From NCBI GenBank assembly GCA_030639705.1, contig DAOWKX010000198.1, forward strand, positions 1 to 8,638: 8,638 nucleotides of DNA. Direction: 5' to 3'. The notes under the pieces were generated by a model. The model was not told where the DNA came from. It did not search any database and worked only from the letters and a program-made list of their open reading frames with translations. This DNA is from Candidatus Aminicenantota bacterium. Its GTDB lineage: Bacteria; Acidobacteriota; Aminicenantia; UBA2199. Positions 1 through 6,120 of the stretch are shown in pieces (positions within the stretch are counted from its first letter, which is position 1; each line of letters opens with the position of its first letter). Position numbers and translations under genes: made by a program.

Positions 1-288
1 TTCCTCAACTTTTTGCTTTAACTCCCGGGCATCTTTATCCAATTCGGCAGAAATCAACACATTCGAATATACTTTCTGGGGAGCTGTCTGAATGGCAAAA
101 TAAAAAGTCTCAATAAAAGCCAGGTTAAAAACACCATTTGAAGTTCGGGTTTTAAGTAAGGCATCAAGGCTAATTGTCACATTATCAGGAACCCCAACAT
201 CCTGATCTTTCGACTCTGTCACCTGCTGTGAAATTGACAAGACGACAAATAACAACATCACCATACAACCCAATAAAAACCTTTTCAT
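1..288 (-). CDS. N-terminal part of an exported protein of unknown function (runs off the left edge)
   Basis: The reading frame is open from an ATG at 288 to the left edge, giving 96 codons with no stop, so only the amino-terminal part is present. It starts MKRFLLGCMVMLLFVVLSIS, a basic start followed by a hydrophobic stretch to about residue 20, which reads as a signal peptide or single anchor. The only cysteine in that stretch is residue 8, too early for a lipobox. The rest has alternating hydrophobic residues (NVTISLDALL, FYFAIQ, VYSNVLISAEL), consistent with beta structure, and ends in a charged, possibly helical segment. The start is fixed by a strong Shine-Dalgarno, GGAGGTGA, 4 nt upstream. 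It lies 70 nt after the sulfatase-fold gene on the same strand, with its own candidate promoter in the gap. I do not recognise the family. Envelope location is inferred only from the signal sequence and neighbours. Confidence 0.8.
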   Translation of the reverse strand, partial: MKRFLLGCMVMLLFVVLSISQQVTESKDQDVGVPDNVTISLDALLKTRTSNGVFNLAFIETFYFAIQTAPQKVYSNVLISAELDKDARELKQKVEE

Positions 289-292
289 TTTA

Positions 293-300
293 TCACCTCC
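293..300 (-). promoter_or_regulatory. Strong Shine-Dalgarno for the gene starting at 288
   Basis: Reading the minus strand, GGAGGTGA sits 4 nt before the ATG at 288. It is the longest anti-16S match in the window. It fixes the start codon of the truncated exported protein and suggests efficient translation. Confidence 0.8.
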
Positions 301-314
301 TGACAAAAGAAATC

Positions 315-343
315 ATTATATATGAATTCTTATTGAATATCCA
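315..343 (-). promoter_or_regulatory. Candidate sigma-70-like promoter for the truncated exported protein
   Basis: On the minus strand TGGATA (343-338, 4 of 6 matches to TTGACA) is followed after 17 nt by a perfect TATAAT (320-315). Transcription would begin near 308, giving a leader of about 20 nt that contains just the Shine-Dalgarno. The gene could therefore be expressed separately from the TPR/sulfatase-fold genes upstream. AT-rich sequence makes chance -10 matches common, so this rests on the spacing and position. Confidence 0.45.
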
Positions 344-358
344 GCCTTAAAAAGTTCT

Positions 359-2524
359 TTAATTTCGTGAATCATCGATCAATCTATCCAATCTTTTCTG
401 CTCTGTTAGGGGAAGTCTGCCATACAATCGCTGTTTACATAATTCAAAATAACCTGAAGCCGACCCCTTGTCTCCAGATTTGAGGTAAGATATCCCGATA
501 TTGAAATATGGATCGGCAAAACCAGGGTTAATTTCAATGGCTTTCTGCCAATCCCTCTGGGCCATTTTGTAATCCTTTTTAAAATAATAAGCGGATGCTC
601 TGCCATTCAGAGCCGAAAACAAACGGGGATCTATTTCCAGCGCTTTATTAAAGTTTTCCATGGCCAATCCATAGACCCTTTCATCCCGGTTTCTCTGATA
701 AGCCACCAGGTACAAGCTACCAAAATTATTATAAACGGGTGCATAATTATGATCCAGTTCGAGTACCTTTCGGTATTGTTCAATGGCAGATTTAAAATCG
801 CCTTTCTTGTAATAAGCAACCCCGAGATAATTAAATATTTCCGGGTCATAATCTTCCTTCTGAGTACATTTCTCAAGCAGTGATATGGCTTCCTCGATTT
901 GTCCTGCTTCGGTCAGGATAATACCTAATTTTGACATGAGATTCATATTCCCGGGATTTTTGCTTAAACCTTTTCTCAAAATCTTTATCGCCTCATTTAT
1001 CTGTCCTGTATTTTTAAAAATGGTTGCCATGTTCCGGTACACCAGGACAAAAGAGGGACTATCCTCCACAACCGTTTTTAACTCCTGAATGGCCCTTTCA
1101 ACCATTCCCTTCTGAAAGGCTTCAAGTGCTCCGAGCATCTTATTCTGTAACGGTAAAAGGGTTTTCAAATCATCCTTTTCGGTGAAAAATATTTTACCGG
1201 CTGAGGATTGACCGGAAATATATCCCAGCGATTCGAGCTTTTTCCTGGTTTCCCTATCAATCTTGGTTGAACGACTGAGTTTAAAATTGCCTTCCAGGCG
1301 TTTCCGCAGTTTAAAAAGTTCGGATTTATATTTTTTTAGTTCACTGGTTCCGGCAAGATTGTTATTCTCAGTTGGATCTTTTTTTATATCGTATAATTCC
1401 TTTACGGGCAGATCGATGAATTTCATGTTTTCTTTGATATAACCACGGAGTGGCGCCCAGCCACGGTTTAAAAAAGGGGTCAATGATTCAAAATAGATTT
1501 CTTGGTTTTTTCTCTTGTGCCCCTGAATAACCGGGATCAGCGATTCCCCCTGAAGGTGAGGAGGAGGTTGAAATTTGAGGATATCACAGATGGTGGGAAA
1601 AATATCGGCATGGCACACATTCTCTTCAATAAATCCGGGCCGGGTTCCTGGAATATAAACAATCAAGGGAACCAGGAGCGTATTGTTATAGGCAAAATAG
1701 GCATGGGTCTGCTCCCCCTTTTCCCCCAGAGCTTCTCCATGATCACCGGTGATAATAACAATGGTATTATGTAATTGTTTTTTAGCTTCCAAAAAACCAA
1801 AAAGCTTTTCCAAACAATTATCCACATAAGCCACTTCGCCTGAATAAAGATCATTTGAGTAAATCTTATTATAAGGTGAGGGAGGAAGATAGGGTTGATG
1901 GGGATCAAATAGATGAATCCAGGAAAACCATTTCCGGTGTTGCCGGGAAATCCAATCAACAGCCAGTTTAATCACCGTCTCAGCTTTTCGCTCCACAAAA
2001 AAGAAATCCAGGCTATTGTGGGTACCATAATCATCATCATATACATCAAATCCCTGGGCCAGCCCAAACCTGGAATCCAGTGGAAAAGCTCCGATAAAGG
2101 CAGAAGTACTGAAATGTCGTTCTTTCAAATATTCTGAAATGGATAAAAATCGATCTTCCAGCTTAAAACCAGAATTATCAGAAATTCCATGATAAAGAGG
2201 GGTAGTGCCGGTCAAAATATTCACATGGGAAGGTAAGGTCACCGGGTTATGGGCAAAGGCATTCTTGAAAACAAATGATTTCTTAGCAATACGATCAATA
2301 TTGGGTGTTTTAACATATTTAGAGTCATGAATACCCAGCCGGTCATGCCTCCAGGTATCGATGGTGATCAACAAAATATTATAATCATTCTTTCTTTTAA
2401 AGCTGATGGAGCGCAATTGAGATGACTCTCCGGAAAACCCTTCCGAAGACTGACTGTCTTGACAGAAAATAAGCGCGAAGACAGCCAAGAAAATGAGCAG
2501 GATTTTAAACGGTTTCATCCTCAC
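359..2524 (-). CDS. Sulfatase-fold (alkaline phosphatase superfamily) hydrolase/transferase with C-terminal TPR domain
   Basis: An exported 721-residue protein. Residues 8-20 are hydrophobic, then Cys21; LIFC is a poor lipobox because Phe is at -1. Residues about 47-395 form the sulfatase/phosphodiesterase domain: ITIDTWRHDRLG (53-64) carries the first metal Asp, HLFDPHQPY (204-212) is typical of this group, and ITGDHGE (258-264) supplies the second metal Asp-His. The nucleophile motif is TLPSH (96-100), where classical sulfatases have CxPSR or SxPSR. Thr96 is therefore the likely nucleophile and formylglycine formation is not expected. Residues about 463-700 hold roughly seven TPRs, one with an insertion near 606-618. 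The GTG start at 2524 lies 3 nt after the upstream TPR gene's stop, with no clear Shine-Dalgarno, which suggests translational coupling; ATG at 2518 is the alternative. The substrate is unknown. Phosphotransfer or phosphodiester/sulfate ester cleavage outside the cytoplasm is inferred. Confidence 0.88.
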   Translation of the reverse strand: MRMKPFKILLIFLAVFALIFCQDSQSSEGFSGESSQLRSISFKRKNDYNILLITIDTWRHDRLGIHDSKYVKTPNIDRIAKKSFVFKNAFAHNPVTLPSHVNILTGTTPLYHGISDNSGFKLEDRFLSISEYLKERHFSTSAFIGAFPLDSRFGLAQGFDVYDDDYGTHNSLDFFFVERKAETVIKLAVDWISRQHRKWFSWIHLFDPHQPYLPPSPYNKIYSNDLYSGEVAYVDNCLEKLFGFLEAKKQLHNTIVIITGDHGEALGEKGEQTHAYFAYNNTLLVPLIVYIPGTRPGFIEENVCHADIFPTICDILKFQPPPHLQGESLIPVIQGHKRKNQEIYFESLTPFLNRGWAPLRGYIKENMKFIDLPVKELYDIKKDPTENNNLAGTSELKKYKSELFKLRKRLEGNFKLSRSTKIDRETRKKLESLGYISGQSSAGKIFFTEKDDLKTLLPLQNKMLGALEAFQKGMVERAIQELKTVVEDSPSFVLVYRNMATIFKNTGQINEAIKILRKGLSKNPGNMNLMSKLGIILTEAGQIEEAISLLEKCTQKEDYDPEIFNYLGVAYYKKGDFKSAIEQYRKVLELDHNYAPVYNNFGSLYLVAYQRNRDERVYGLAMENFNKALEIDPRLFSALNGRASAYYFKKDYKMAQRDWQKAIEINPGFADPYFNIGISYLKSGDKGSASGYFELCKQRLYGRLPLTEQKRLDRLIDDSRN

Positions 2525-2527
2525 TGT

Positions 2528-3469
2528 TTACTGATTTGAGAAGGCATCAACAATGGCTTTAGCTGTCTGGTAATTGGGGGATTCCGGATCCAGTTCCATG
2601 AATTTTTTTAATGCTACCAGTGCTTCCGGAATTTTATTCAAAGCGGTATAGGTCATACCCAATTGATAAAAACCATCCGCAAACTCATTAAAAACTTCAG
2701 TTGACTTTTCAAAATATTTTATGGCGTCATCATACTTGGCCTTGTTGTAATAAATCACCCCTATATTGTAAAGCGTATCAACATTGTGAATGTCCTCCGA
2801 TGATACTTTCTGAAACCAACTCATGGCATCATCAAATTTATTTAAATTGTTATAGGCATTTCCAATAGAAATAAGTAATTCTTTATTCTTGGGATATTTT
2901 TCCACTGCATGTTCATAATATTCAATCGCTTTTAGATAATCTTCCTTCATAGCATAACAATTTCCCATATAGAGATTAACAATGGCAATGCCCTCCAGCT
3001 CCTTGTTTTTAGCTAAAATTTCCTTGAATTTCTTCAATGCCTCATCATATTGTCGTTCCGCCACTAACCGATTGGCAGCATCAATATCTTTCAGGGTAGT
3101 TTCTGCGAGTGAAGGACCCTCAATCTTTCTTAATTTAATATCAATACGCGGTTTTTTGGCACCCGGGATGGTTTCAACCTTAAAACTGAGCTTCTTGGTT
3201 TCATAGCCTGCTTTCTCAAAATCCAAATGCCATAACCCCCCGCGCAGATACATTGCCCTCCAGTAACCATCTTTATCCGTTTTTGAGCTAATTCGGTGAA
3301 ATGCTTTGGCCCTCAGGCAAAACAATTTTATGGTGACCCCCTCAATCGGTTCTCCGGTTTCTGCATCGGTGACCGCCCCTGACATTTTTCCTTTTCCCGA
3401 GGTCGCCTGGGGAAGTAGTGATATAAATAGAAACACAACCATTAAACCAATAAAAACTATTTTTTTCAT
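2528..3469 (-). CDS. Exported carboxypeptidase-regulatory-like domain plus TPR protein
   Basis: A 313-residue protein in three parts. Residues 1-24 are a signal peptide (basic start, hydrophobic 5-19, likely cleavage near QATSG). Residues about 28-115 look like a carboxypeptidase-regulatory-like beta-sandwich: MSGAVTDAETGEPIEGVTI, then TDKDGYW and AGYETKKLSF are its signature strands. Residues about 128-300 contain four to five TPRs with the usual small and aromatic positions (for example YNIGVIYYNKAKYDDAIKYF, 234-253). No catalytic motif is visible, so a scaffolding or binding role in the periplasm is inferred. The ATG at 3469 has AGGAGGT 4 nt upstream and an extended -10 promoter about 50 nt upstream. 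It is the first gene of the unit and lies 3 nt ahead of the sulfatase-fold enzyme, which has TPRs of its own, so the two products may work together. Confidence 0.9.
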   Translation of the reverse strand: MKKIVFIGLMVVFLFISLLPQATSGKGKMSGAVTDAETGEPIEGVTIKLFCLRAKAFHRISSKTDKDGYWRAMYLRGGLWHLDFEKAGYETKKLSFKVETIPGAKKPRIDIKLRKIEGPSLAETTLKDIDAANRLVAERQYDEALKKFKEILAKNKELEGIAIVNLYMGNCYAMKEDYLKAIEYYEHAVEKYPKNKELLISIGNAYNNLNKFDDAMSWFQKVSSEDIHNVDTLYNIGVIYYNKAKYDDAIKYFEKSTEVFNEFADGFYQLGMTYTALNKIPEALVALKKFMELDPESPNYQTAKAIVDAFSNQ

Positions 3470-3473
3470 CTGG

Positions 3474-3480
3474 ACCTCCT
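3474..3480 (-). promoter_or_regulatory. Shine-Dalgarno for the regulatory-like/TPR protein
   Basis: Reading the minus strand, AGGAGGT lies 4 nt before the ATG at 3469. It supports that ATG as the true start and gives the operon a strong initial ribosome site. The following GTG-start gene lacks one. Confidence 0.75.
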
Positions 3481-3521
3481 ACCAGGTAGACCTTTAAATA
3501 AGATCTCCTTCGTTAAAAGAA

Positions 3522-3549
3522 ATTATACCACTATATCCACTAAAAACAA
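3522..3549 (-). promoter_or_regulatory. Candidate extended -10 promoter for the TPR/sulfatase-fold operon
   Basis: On the minus strand TGGTATAAT (3530-3522) is a perfect -10 hexamer with the TGn extension. A weak -35, TTGTTT (3549-3544), is spaced 16 nt away. Extended -10 promoters tolerate poor -35 elements. Transcription would start near 3515, leaving a leader of about 45 nt before the ATG at 3469. The 147-nt gap between 3470 and 3616 shows nothing else convincing. Confidence 0.6.
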
Positions 3550-3616
3550 AACACTTTTTTCCGATTTAAATTTATGCAATTGATTGGGAATGAACCTGAA
3601 TAAGACCAATAAAATA

Positions 3617-4492
3617 TCATTTTTTAAAGATACTATCTTTAAAAGCAAACACCAGGTCTCCCATTTTTAAACCTGTATAACGGGCCACCACATCACATTT
3701 CACTTTAAAAACGAAAAGAATATTTTCAGATTCCCCTTCAAGGGTTTCAAAATTACCTTGCCCCTTGGAAATAATCAAATCAGATGTAAAAAACACATCT
3801 TTAAACCGGGGGCTGGACTTTTTAATAATAGTACCTGCAAAGGTTGAACCGGATTCCAGTATCGATGCAAACTGACCGATTCCAATAAATTCGGCATCTT
3901 CTTTTATTACATCATTAATGGCCGGCTTTGATCTAACAGCATAAAAAAAATCTGCTTCCGGATTCACCACTCTCATCTGTTCCAGCAGCAATAAATCAAA
4001 TACTGCCTCCCCTGCATTATCGGCAATAATCAGTATTTTTTTTCCTCTTTTAAGTTTCTTCTTGAATTCAGAGAAATCATTGAGTGCCAATTTTACAGAT
4101 TGATATTTTTTGAATAACTCAACCTCATCATAAAGCTGCACGCCACCGTAATCAATCATATTCCCAATCAGAGAATAGAAACCAGCAGTAAATAACCTGT
4201 CTCTTGAGCCTTTAATCTCATCTCTGAAATAATCGATTCTATTGAGTATCATCTCATTCTGGTCTTTCCTCAACTTTTTATATGGATCATCATCTCCACT
4301 CATCCGCGAAAAAATATCATAGATGTGTTCAGCAAACTCAGGAGCTGTCAGGGACAGAAAATCAGTCCGAGATGCTTGCTTAAGTGCCTGAAAAAAAATT
4401 TTATTGGTCATCTCTTCGCTGCGATTTAAAAAATTCGACACCCGTAATATTTGATTCAAAACACACAGGACACACTCATTCTTCATATTCAT
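3617..4492 (-). CDS. DUF89/ARMT1-like metal-dependent phosphatase family protein
   Basis: A cytosolic protein of 291 residues counted from the ATG at 4492. It has the signs of the microbial DUF89 (damage-control phosphatase/ARMT1-like) family: an N-terminal CVLC pair (Cys7, Cys10), ADNAGEAVFD (Asp158, Asn159 as metal ligands), Asp194 in the KPAINDV segment as the third expected ligand, and KGQGNFE (243-249) near the C-terminus. Family members are metal-dependent phosphatases proposed to remove harmful or over-phosphorylated metabolites; the substrate here cannot be read from sequence. The frame extends upstream to a TTG at 4525, but that would start only about 10 nt after the predicted transcription start. 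ATG 4492 has AGG 6 nt upstream and puts CxxC near the N-terminus as in relatives. ATG 4507 and 4486 are other options. It is transcribed divergently from the thioredoxin-AmrS unit. Confidence 0.85.
   Translation of the reverse strand: MNMKNECVLCVLNQILRVSNFLNRSEEMTNKIFFQALKQASRTDFLSLTAPEFAEHIYDIFSRMSGDDDPYKKLRKDQNEMILNRIDYFRDEIKGSRDRLFTAGFYSLIGNMIDYGGVQLYDEVELFKKYQSVKLALNDFSEFKKKLKRGKKILIIADNAGEAVFDLLLLEQMRVVNPEADFFYAVRSKPAINDVIKEDAEFIGIGQFASILESGSTFAGTIIKKSSPRFKDVFFTSDLIISKGQGNFETLEGESENILFVFKVKCDVVARYTGLKMGDLVFAFKDSIFKK
3622..3644. repeat. AT-rich perfect inverted repeat at the 3' end of the DUF89 gene
   Basis: The 11-nt arms TTTTAAAGATA and TATCTTTAAAA flank a single C at 3633, making a 23-nt palindrome. 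It covers the last codons of the DUF89 gene, just before its stop. It is not followed by a convincing T-run on either strand and has little G+C, so it is a poor intrinsic terminator. It could be a weak mRNA 3' hairpin, a protein-binding site or chance. Confidence 0.6.
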
Positions 4493-4498
4493 TTTAAA

Positions 4499-4501
4499 CC
4501 T
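4499..4501 (-). promoter_or_regulatory. Short Shine-Dalgarno deciding the DUF89 start
   Basis: On the minus strand AGG (4501-4499) in the context CCAGGT lies 6 nt before ATG 4492. It is weak, but the ATG at 4507 and the TTG at 4525 have no comparable site, so it favours the start at 4492. Confidence 0.4.
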
Positions 4502-4540
4502 GGACATTATATCATGAAAAACCAAAACAAATCAAAAATC

Positions 4541-4569
4541 ACTATAAATAGGCACTCCAATGGTATCAA
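4541..4569 (-). promoter_or_regulatory. Candidate sigma-70-like promoter for the DUF89 gene
   Basis: On the minus strand TTGATA (4569-4564) and TATAGT (4546-4541) each match consensus at 5 of 6 positions and are separated by the optimal 17 nt. Transcription would start near 4534, giving about 42 nt of leader to the ATG at 4492. It is back to back with the plus-strand promoter whose -35 begins at 4614. Confidence 0.65.
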
Positions 4570-4613
4570 ACCCTATATATTGTGTGTAAAATAAAAAAAA
4601 TGGGTTTAAAGTC

Positions 4614-4643
4614 TTGACAATACGGTTTTATAAATAATACAAT
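4614..4643 (+). promoter_or_regulatory. Candidate sigma-70-like promoter for the thioredoxin-AmrS unit
   Basis: A perfect TTGACA (4614-4619) is followed after 18 nt by TACAAT (4638-4643, 5 of 6). Transcription would start near 4650, leaving a leader of about 125 nt before the thioredoxin ATG, the longest leader in the window. Only 44 nt separate its -35 from that of the divergent DUF89 promoter, so one bound regulator could affect both. Confidence 0.65.
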
Positions 4644-4668
4644 AAGAGCAAAGATCCTTAGGGAATAG

Positions 4669-4704
4669 ATGAATTGTTTAAATGAGAACATGATGGTTTT
4701 TTAG
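4669..4704 (+). other. Possible 11-residue leader peptide ORF
   Basis: Inside the predicted leader of the thioredoxin-AmrS mRNA, ATG at 4669 opens a frame MNCLNENMMVF that stops with TAG at 4702-4704. AGGG lies 5-6 nt upstream of the ATG, a plausible ribosome site. Frames this short occur often by chance in AT-rich DNA, and no attenuator-type hairpin is evident downstream, so this is a candidate only. Confidence 0.15.
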
Positions 4705-4764
4705 CGGGTTAAATTGTACGGTCAACAGGTTATCAATTATAAATATATTATAAAAAATAAATCT

Positions 4765-4769
4765 GGAGA
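4765..4769 (+). promoter_or_regulatory. Shine-Dalgarno for the thioredoxin gene
   Basis: GGAGA lies 6 nt before the ATG at 4776. It supports that start in an otherwise very AT-rich stretch. Confidence 0.7.
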
Positions 4770-4775
4770 AAATAA

Positions 4776-5096
4776 ATGAATGAATTAATCGATGCCAATG
4801 ATTCTAACTTTAATCAATTTTTAAGTGATCAAAAAGCCATCATTGTAGATTTCTGGGCACCTTCCTGTATGCCCTGCAAATTACTTGAACCGGAACTAAA
4901 AAAGATCGCTGCGAATTACAATTCCAGAGTTAAAATCATTAAGATTAATGTCAATGAAAGTCCCCGGACATCTTCCAAATATATGATAAGAGGCCTACCA
5001 ACCTTACTTTTTATTCGAGATGGAAGCGTTAAATCTCAACTGATTGGAGCCGTCAAACCCAATGAAATAGAACAAAAACTCCGGGAAGTTATTTAA
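4776..5096 (+). CDS. Thioredoxin-family protein with CMPC active site
   Basis: A 106-residue single-domain cytosolic thioredoxin of normal length with no signal peptide. The active site reads FWAPSCMPCK: Cys31 and Cys34 are the redox pair, but Trp before the first Cys is replaced by Ser30 and the usual CGPC by CMPC. The buried Asp25 is kept (VDFWAP), as is the cis-proline loop RGLPT with Pro75. The family reduces protein disulfides. The altered residues around the nucleophilic Cys31 should shift its redox potential or partner choice, so it may be a dedicated reductant and not the main cellular thioredoxin. The start is supported by GGAGA upstream. It is the first gene of a two-gene unit, with the AmrS radical SAM gene starting 16 nt after its stop. 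That suggests it serves the radical SAM enzyme or a protein in the same pathway, which is an inference. Confidence 0.92.
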   Translation: MNELIDANDSNFNQFLSDQKAIIVDFWAPSCMPCKLLEPELKKIAANYNSRVKIIKINVNESPRTSSKYMIRGLPTLLFIRDGSVKSQLIGAVKPNEIEQKLREVI

Positions 5097-5112
5097 GAAA
5101 TAAGAACTGGAA

Positions 5113-6120
5113 ATGAAAAAAGCACTATTGTTCAGTCCTCTAACAGATAAAAAGATCAGGTGCAACCTGTGCGCTCACGCTTGCGAACTAAAAAACGGGC
5201 AGCTGGGAATATGCAAGGTCAGAAAAAATATCAAGGGCGAATTGTATTCTTTAAACTATGACAAGATTGCAGCCATTCATACTGATCCAATCGAAAAAAA
5301 ACCCTTATATCATTTCCAACCGGCCTCTCAATCATTATCAGTCGCAACCATGGGATGCAATTTCAATTGTAAATTTTGCCAGAATCACTCCCTGTCAATG
5401 GTGGAAGACGAAAATCAAATCTTTGGAGAAAAAAAATCTCCCTCACAGTTGATTGAGTTGAGCCTGAAAACCAACTCAAAATCAATTTCCTATACCTATA
5501 CCGAACCAACCGTTTTTTTCGAACTGATGGTTGAAACAGCAAAACTTGCTAAAGAGAATGGACTGAAAAATGTGATGGTCACCAACGGATATATGAGCCG
5601 GGAGGCTTTAGAAATGATCCAGCCCTATCTGGATGCAGCCAATATTGATCTGAAAGCATTTAATGACAATTTCTACAAAAAATACTGTAATGGCCGACTG
5701 CAACCGGTACTGGATACAATAGCACGAATGAAAGAGAGTGGGATATGGATTGAATTGACCACCCTGCTGATACCTGATTTAAATACCGATGAAAAAGAGA
5801 TCAACGGACTGATCAATTTTATTCTCAACCTGGATGAAGAAATCCCCTGGCATGTTTCACGATTCTTCCCCCATTTCAAATTTCTGGACACTACAGCTAC
5901 TGAAATCACCACCATTACCGGTTTTCTAAAATCTGCAAAAAAAATGGGTATCAAATACCTATACGGCGGAAACATCATGTCAGACGAATGGTCTGACACG
6001 TATTGTCCTGAATGTAAAGCCCTGCTCATAAAAAGGAGCGGGTATACCACCCGCATCGTAAACCTGTCAGAAGGAATCTGTAAACAGTGCGGGACATCCA
6101 TCCCCGGAATCTGGGATTAG
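5113..6120 (+). CDS. amrS: AmmeMemoRadiSam-system radical SAM enzyme
   Basis: A 335-residue radical SAM protein related to pyruvate formate-lyase activating enzymes. The N-terminal Cys-rich segment CNLCAHACELKNGQLGICKV (17-36) is characteristic of this family. The radical SAM cluster motif is GCNFNCKFCQN with Cys82, Cys86 and Cys89. SYTYTEP (126-132) and NIDLKAF (177-183) are conserved core segments. A C-terminal four-cysteine knuckle (Cys298, Cys301, Cys323, Cys326), ending GTSIPGIWD, completes the usual architecture; all expected cysteines are present. The enzyme should bind a [4Fe-4S] cluster and cleave S-adenosylmethionine to a radical; its substrate is not established. The family is named for co-occurrence with Memo-like and AMMECR1-like proteins, neither of which is in this window. 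Instead it follows a thioredoxin-family gene by 16 nt with only a weak ribosome site (TGGAA next to the ATG), so it probably depends on coupled translation. Confidence 0.92.
   Translation: MKKALLFSPLTDKKIRCNLCAHACELKNGQLGICKVRKNIKGELYSLNYDKIAAIHTDPIEKKPLYHFQPASQSLSVATMGCNFNCKFCQNHSLSMVEDENQIFGEKKSPSQLIELSLKTNSKSISYTYTEPTVFFELMVETAKLAKENGLKNVMVTNGYMSREALEMIQPYLDAANIDLKAFNDNFYKKYCNGRLQPVLDTIARMKESGIWIELTTLLIPDLNTDEKEINGLINFILNLDEEIPWHVSRFFPHFKFLDTTATEITTITGFLKSAKKMGIKYLYGGNIMSDEWSDTYCPECKALLIKRSGYTTRIVNLSEGICKQCGTSIPGIWD

Noticed and set aside
1663..1959. Minus-strand frame of 98 codons inside the sulfatase-fold gene
   Set aside because: It is an out-of-frame shadow lying across the metal-binding region of the real gene.
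359..2524. A classical formylglycine-dependent sulfatase
   Set aside because: The required C/S-x-P-x-R motif is absent; the aligned segment is T-L-P-S-H, so the maturation step cannot apply.
2455..2524. Lipoprotein signal in the sulfatase-fold protein (Cys21)
   Set aside because: The residues before Cys21 are L-I-F; Phe at -1 is not accepted by the usual lipobox, so I call it only an exported protein.
4493..4525. TTG start at 4525 for the DUF89 gene
   Set aside because: It would begin about 10 nt after the predicted transcription start with no ribosome site, and it adds residues before the usual CxxC-proximal N-terminus.
4714..4743. Second promoter (TTGTAC, 18 nt, TATAAA) closer to the thioredoxin gene
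   Set aside because: The -35 matches consensus at only 3 positions and the -10 lies in a long AT-only stretch, so the TTGACA/TACAAT pair upstream is preferred.
5673..6101. Minus-strand 142-codon frame opposite AmrS
   Set aside because: AmrS is unmistakable on the plus strand over the same bases; this frame is its antisense shadow.
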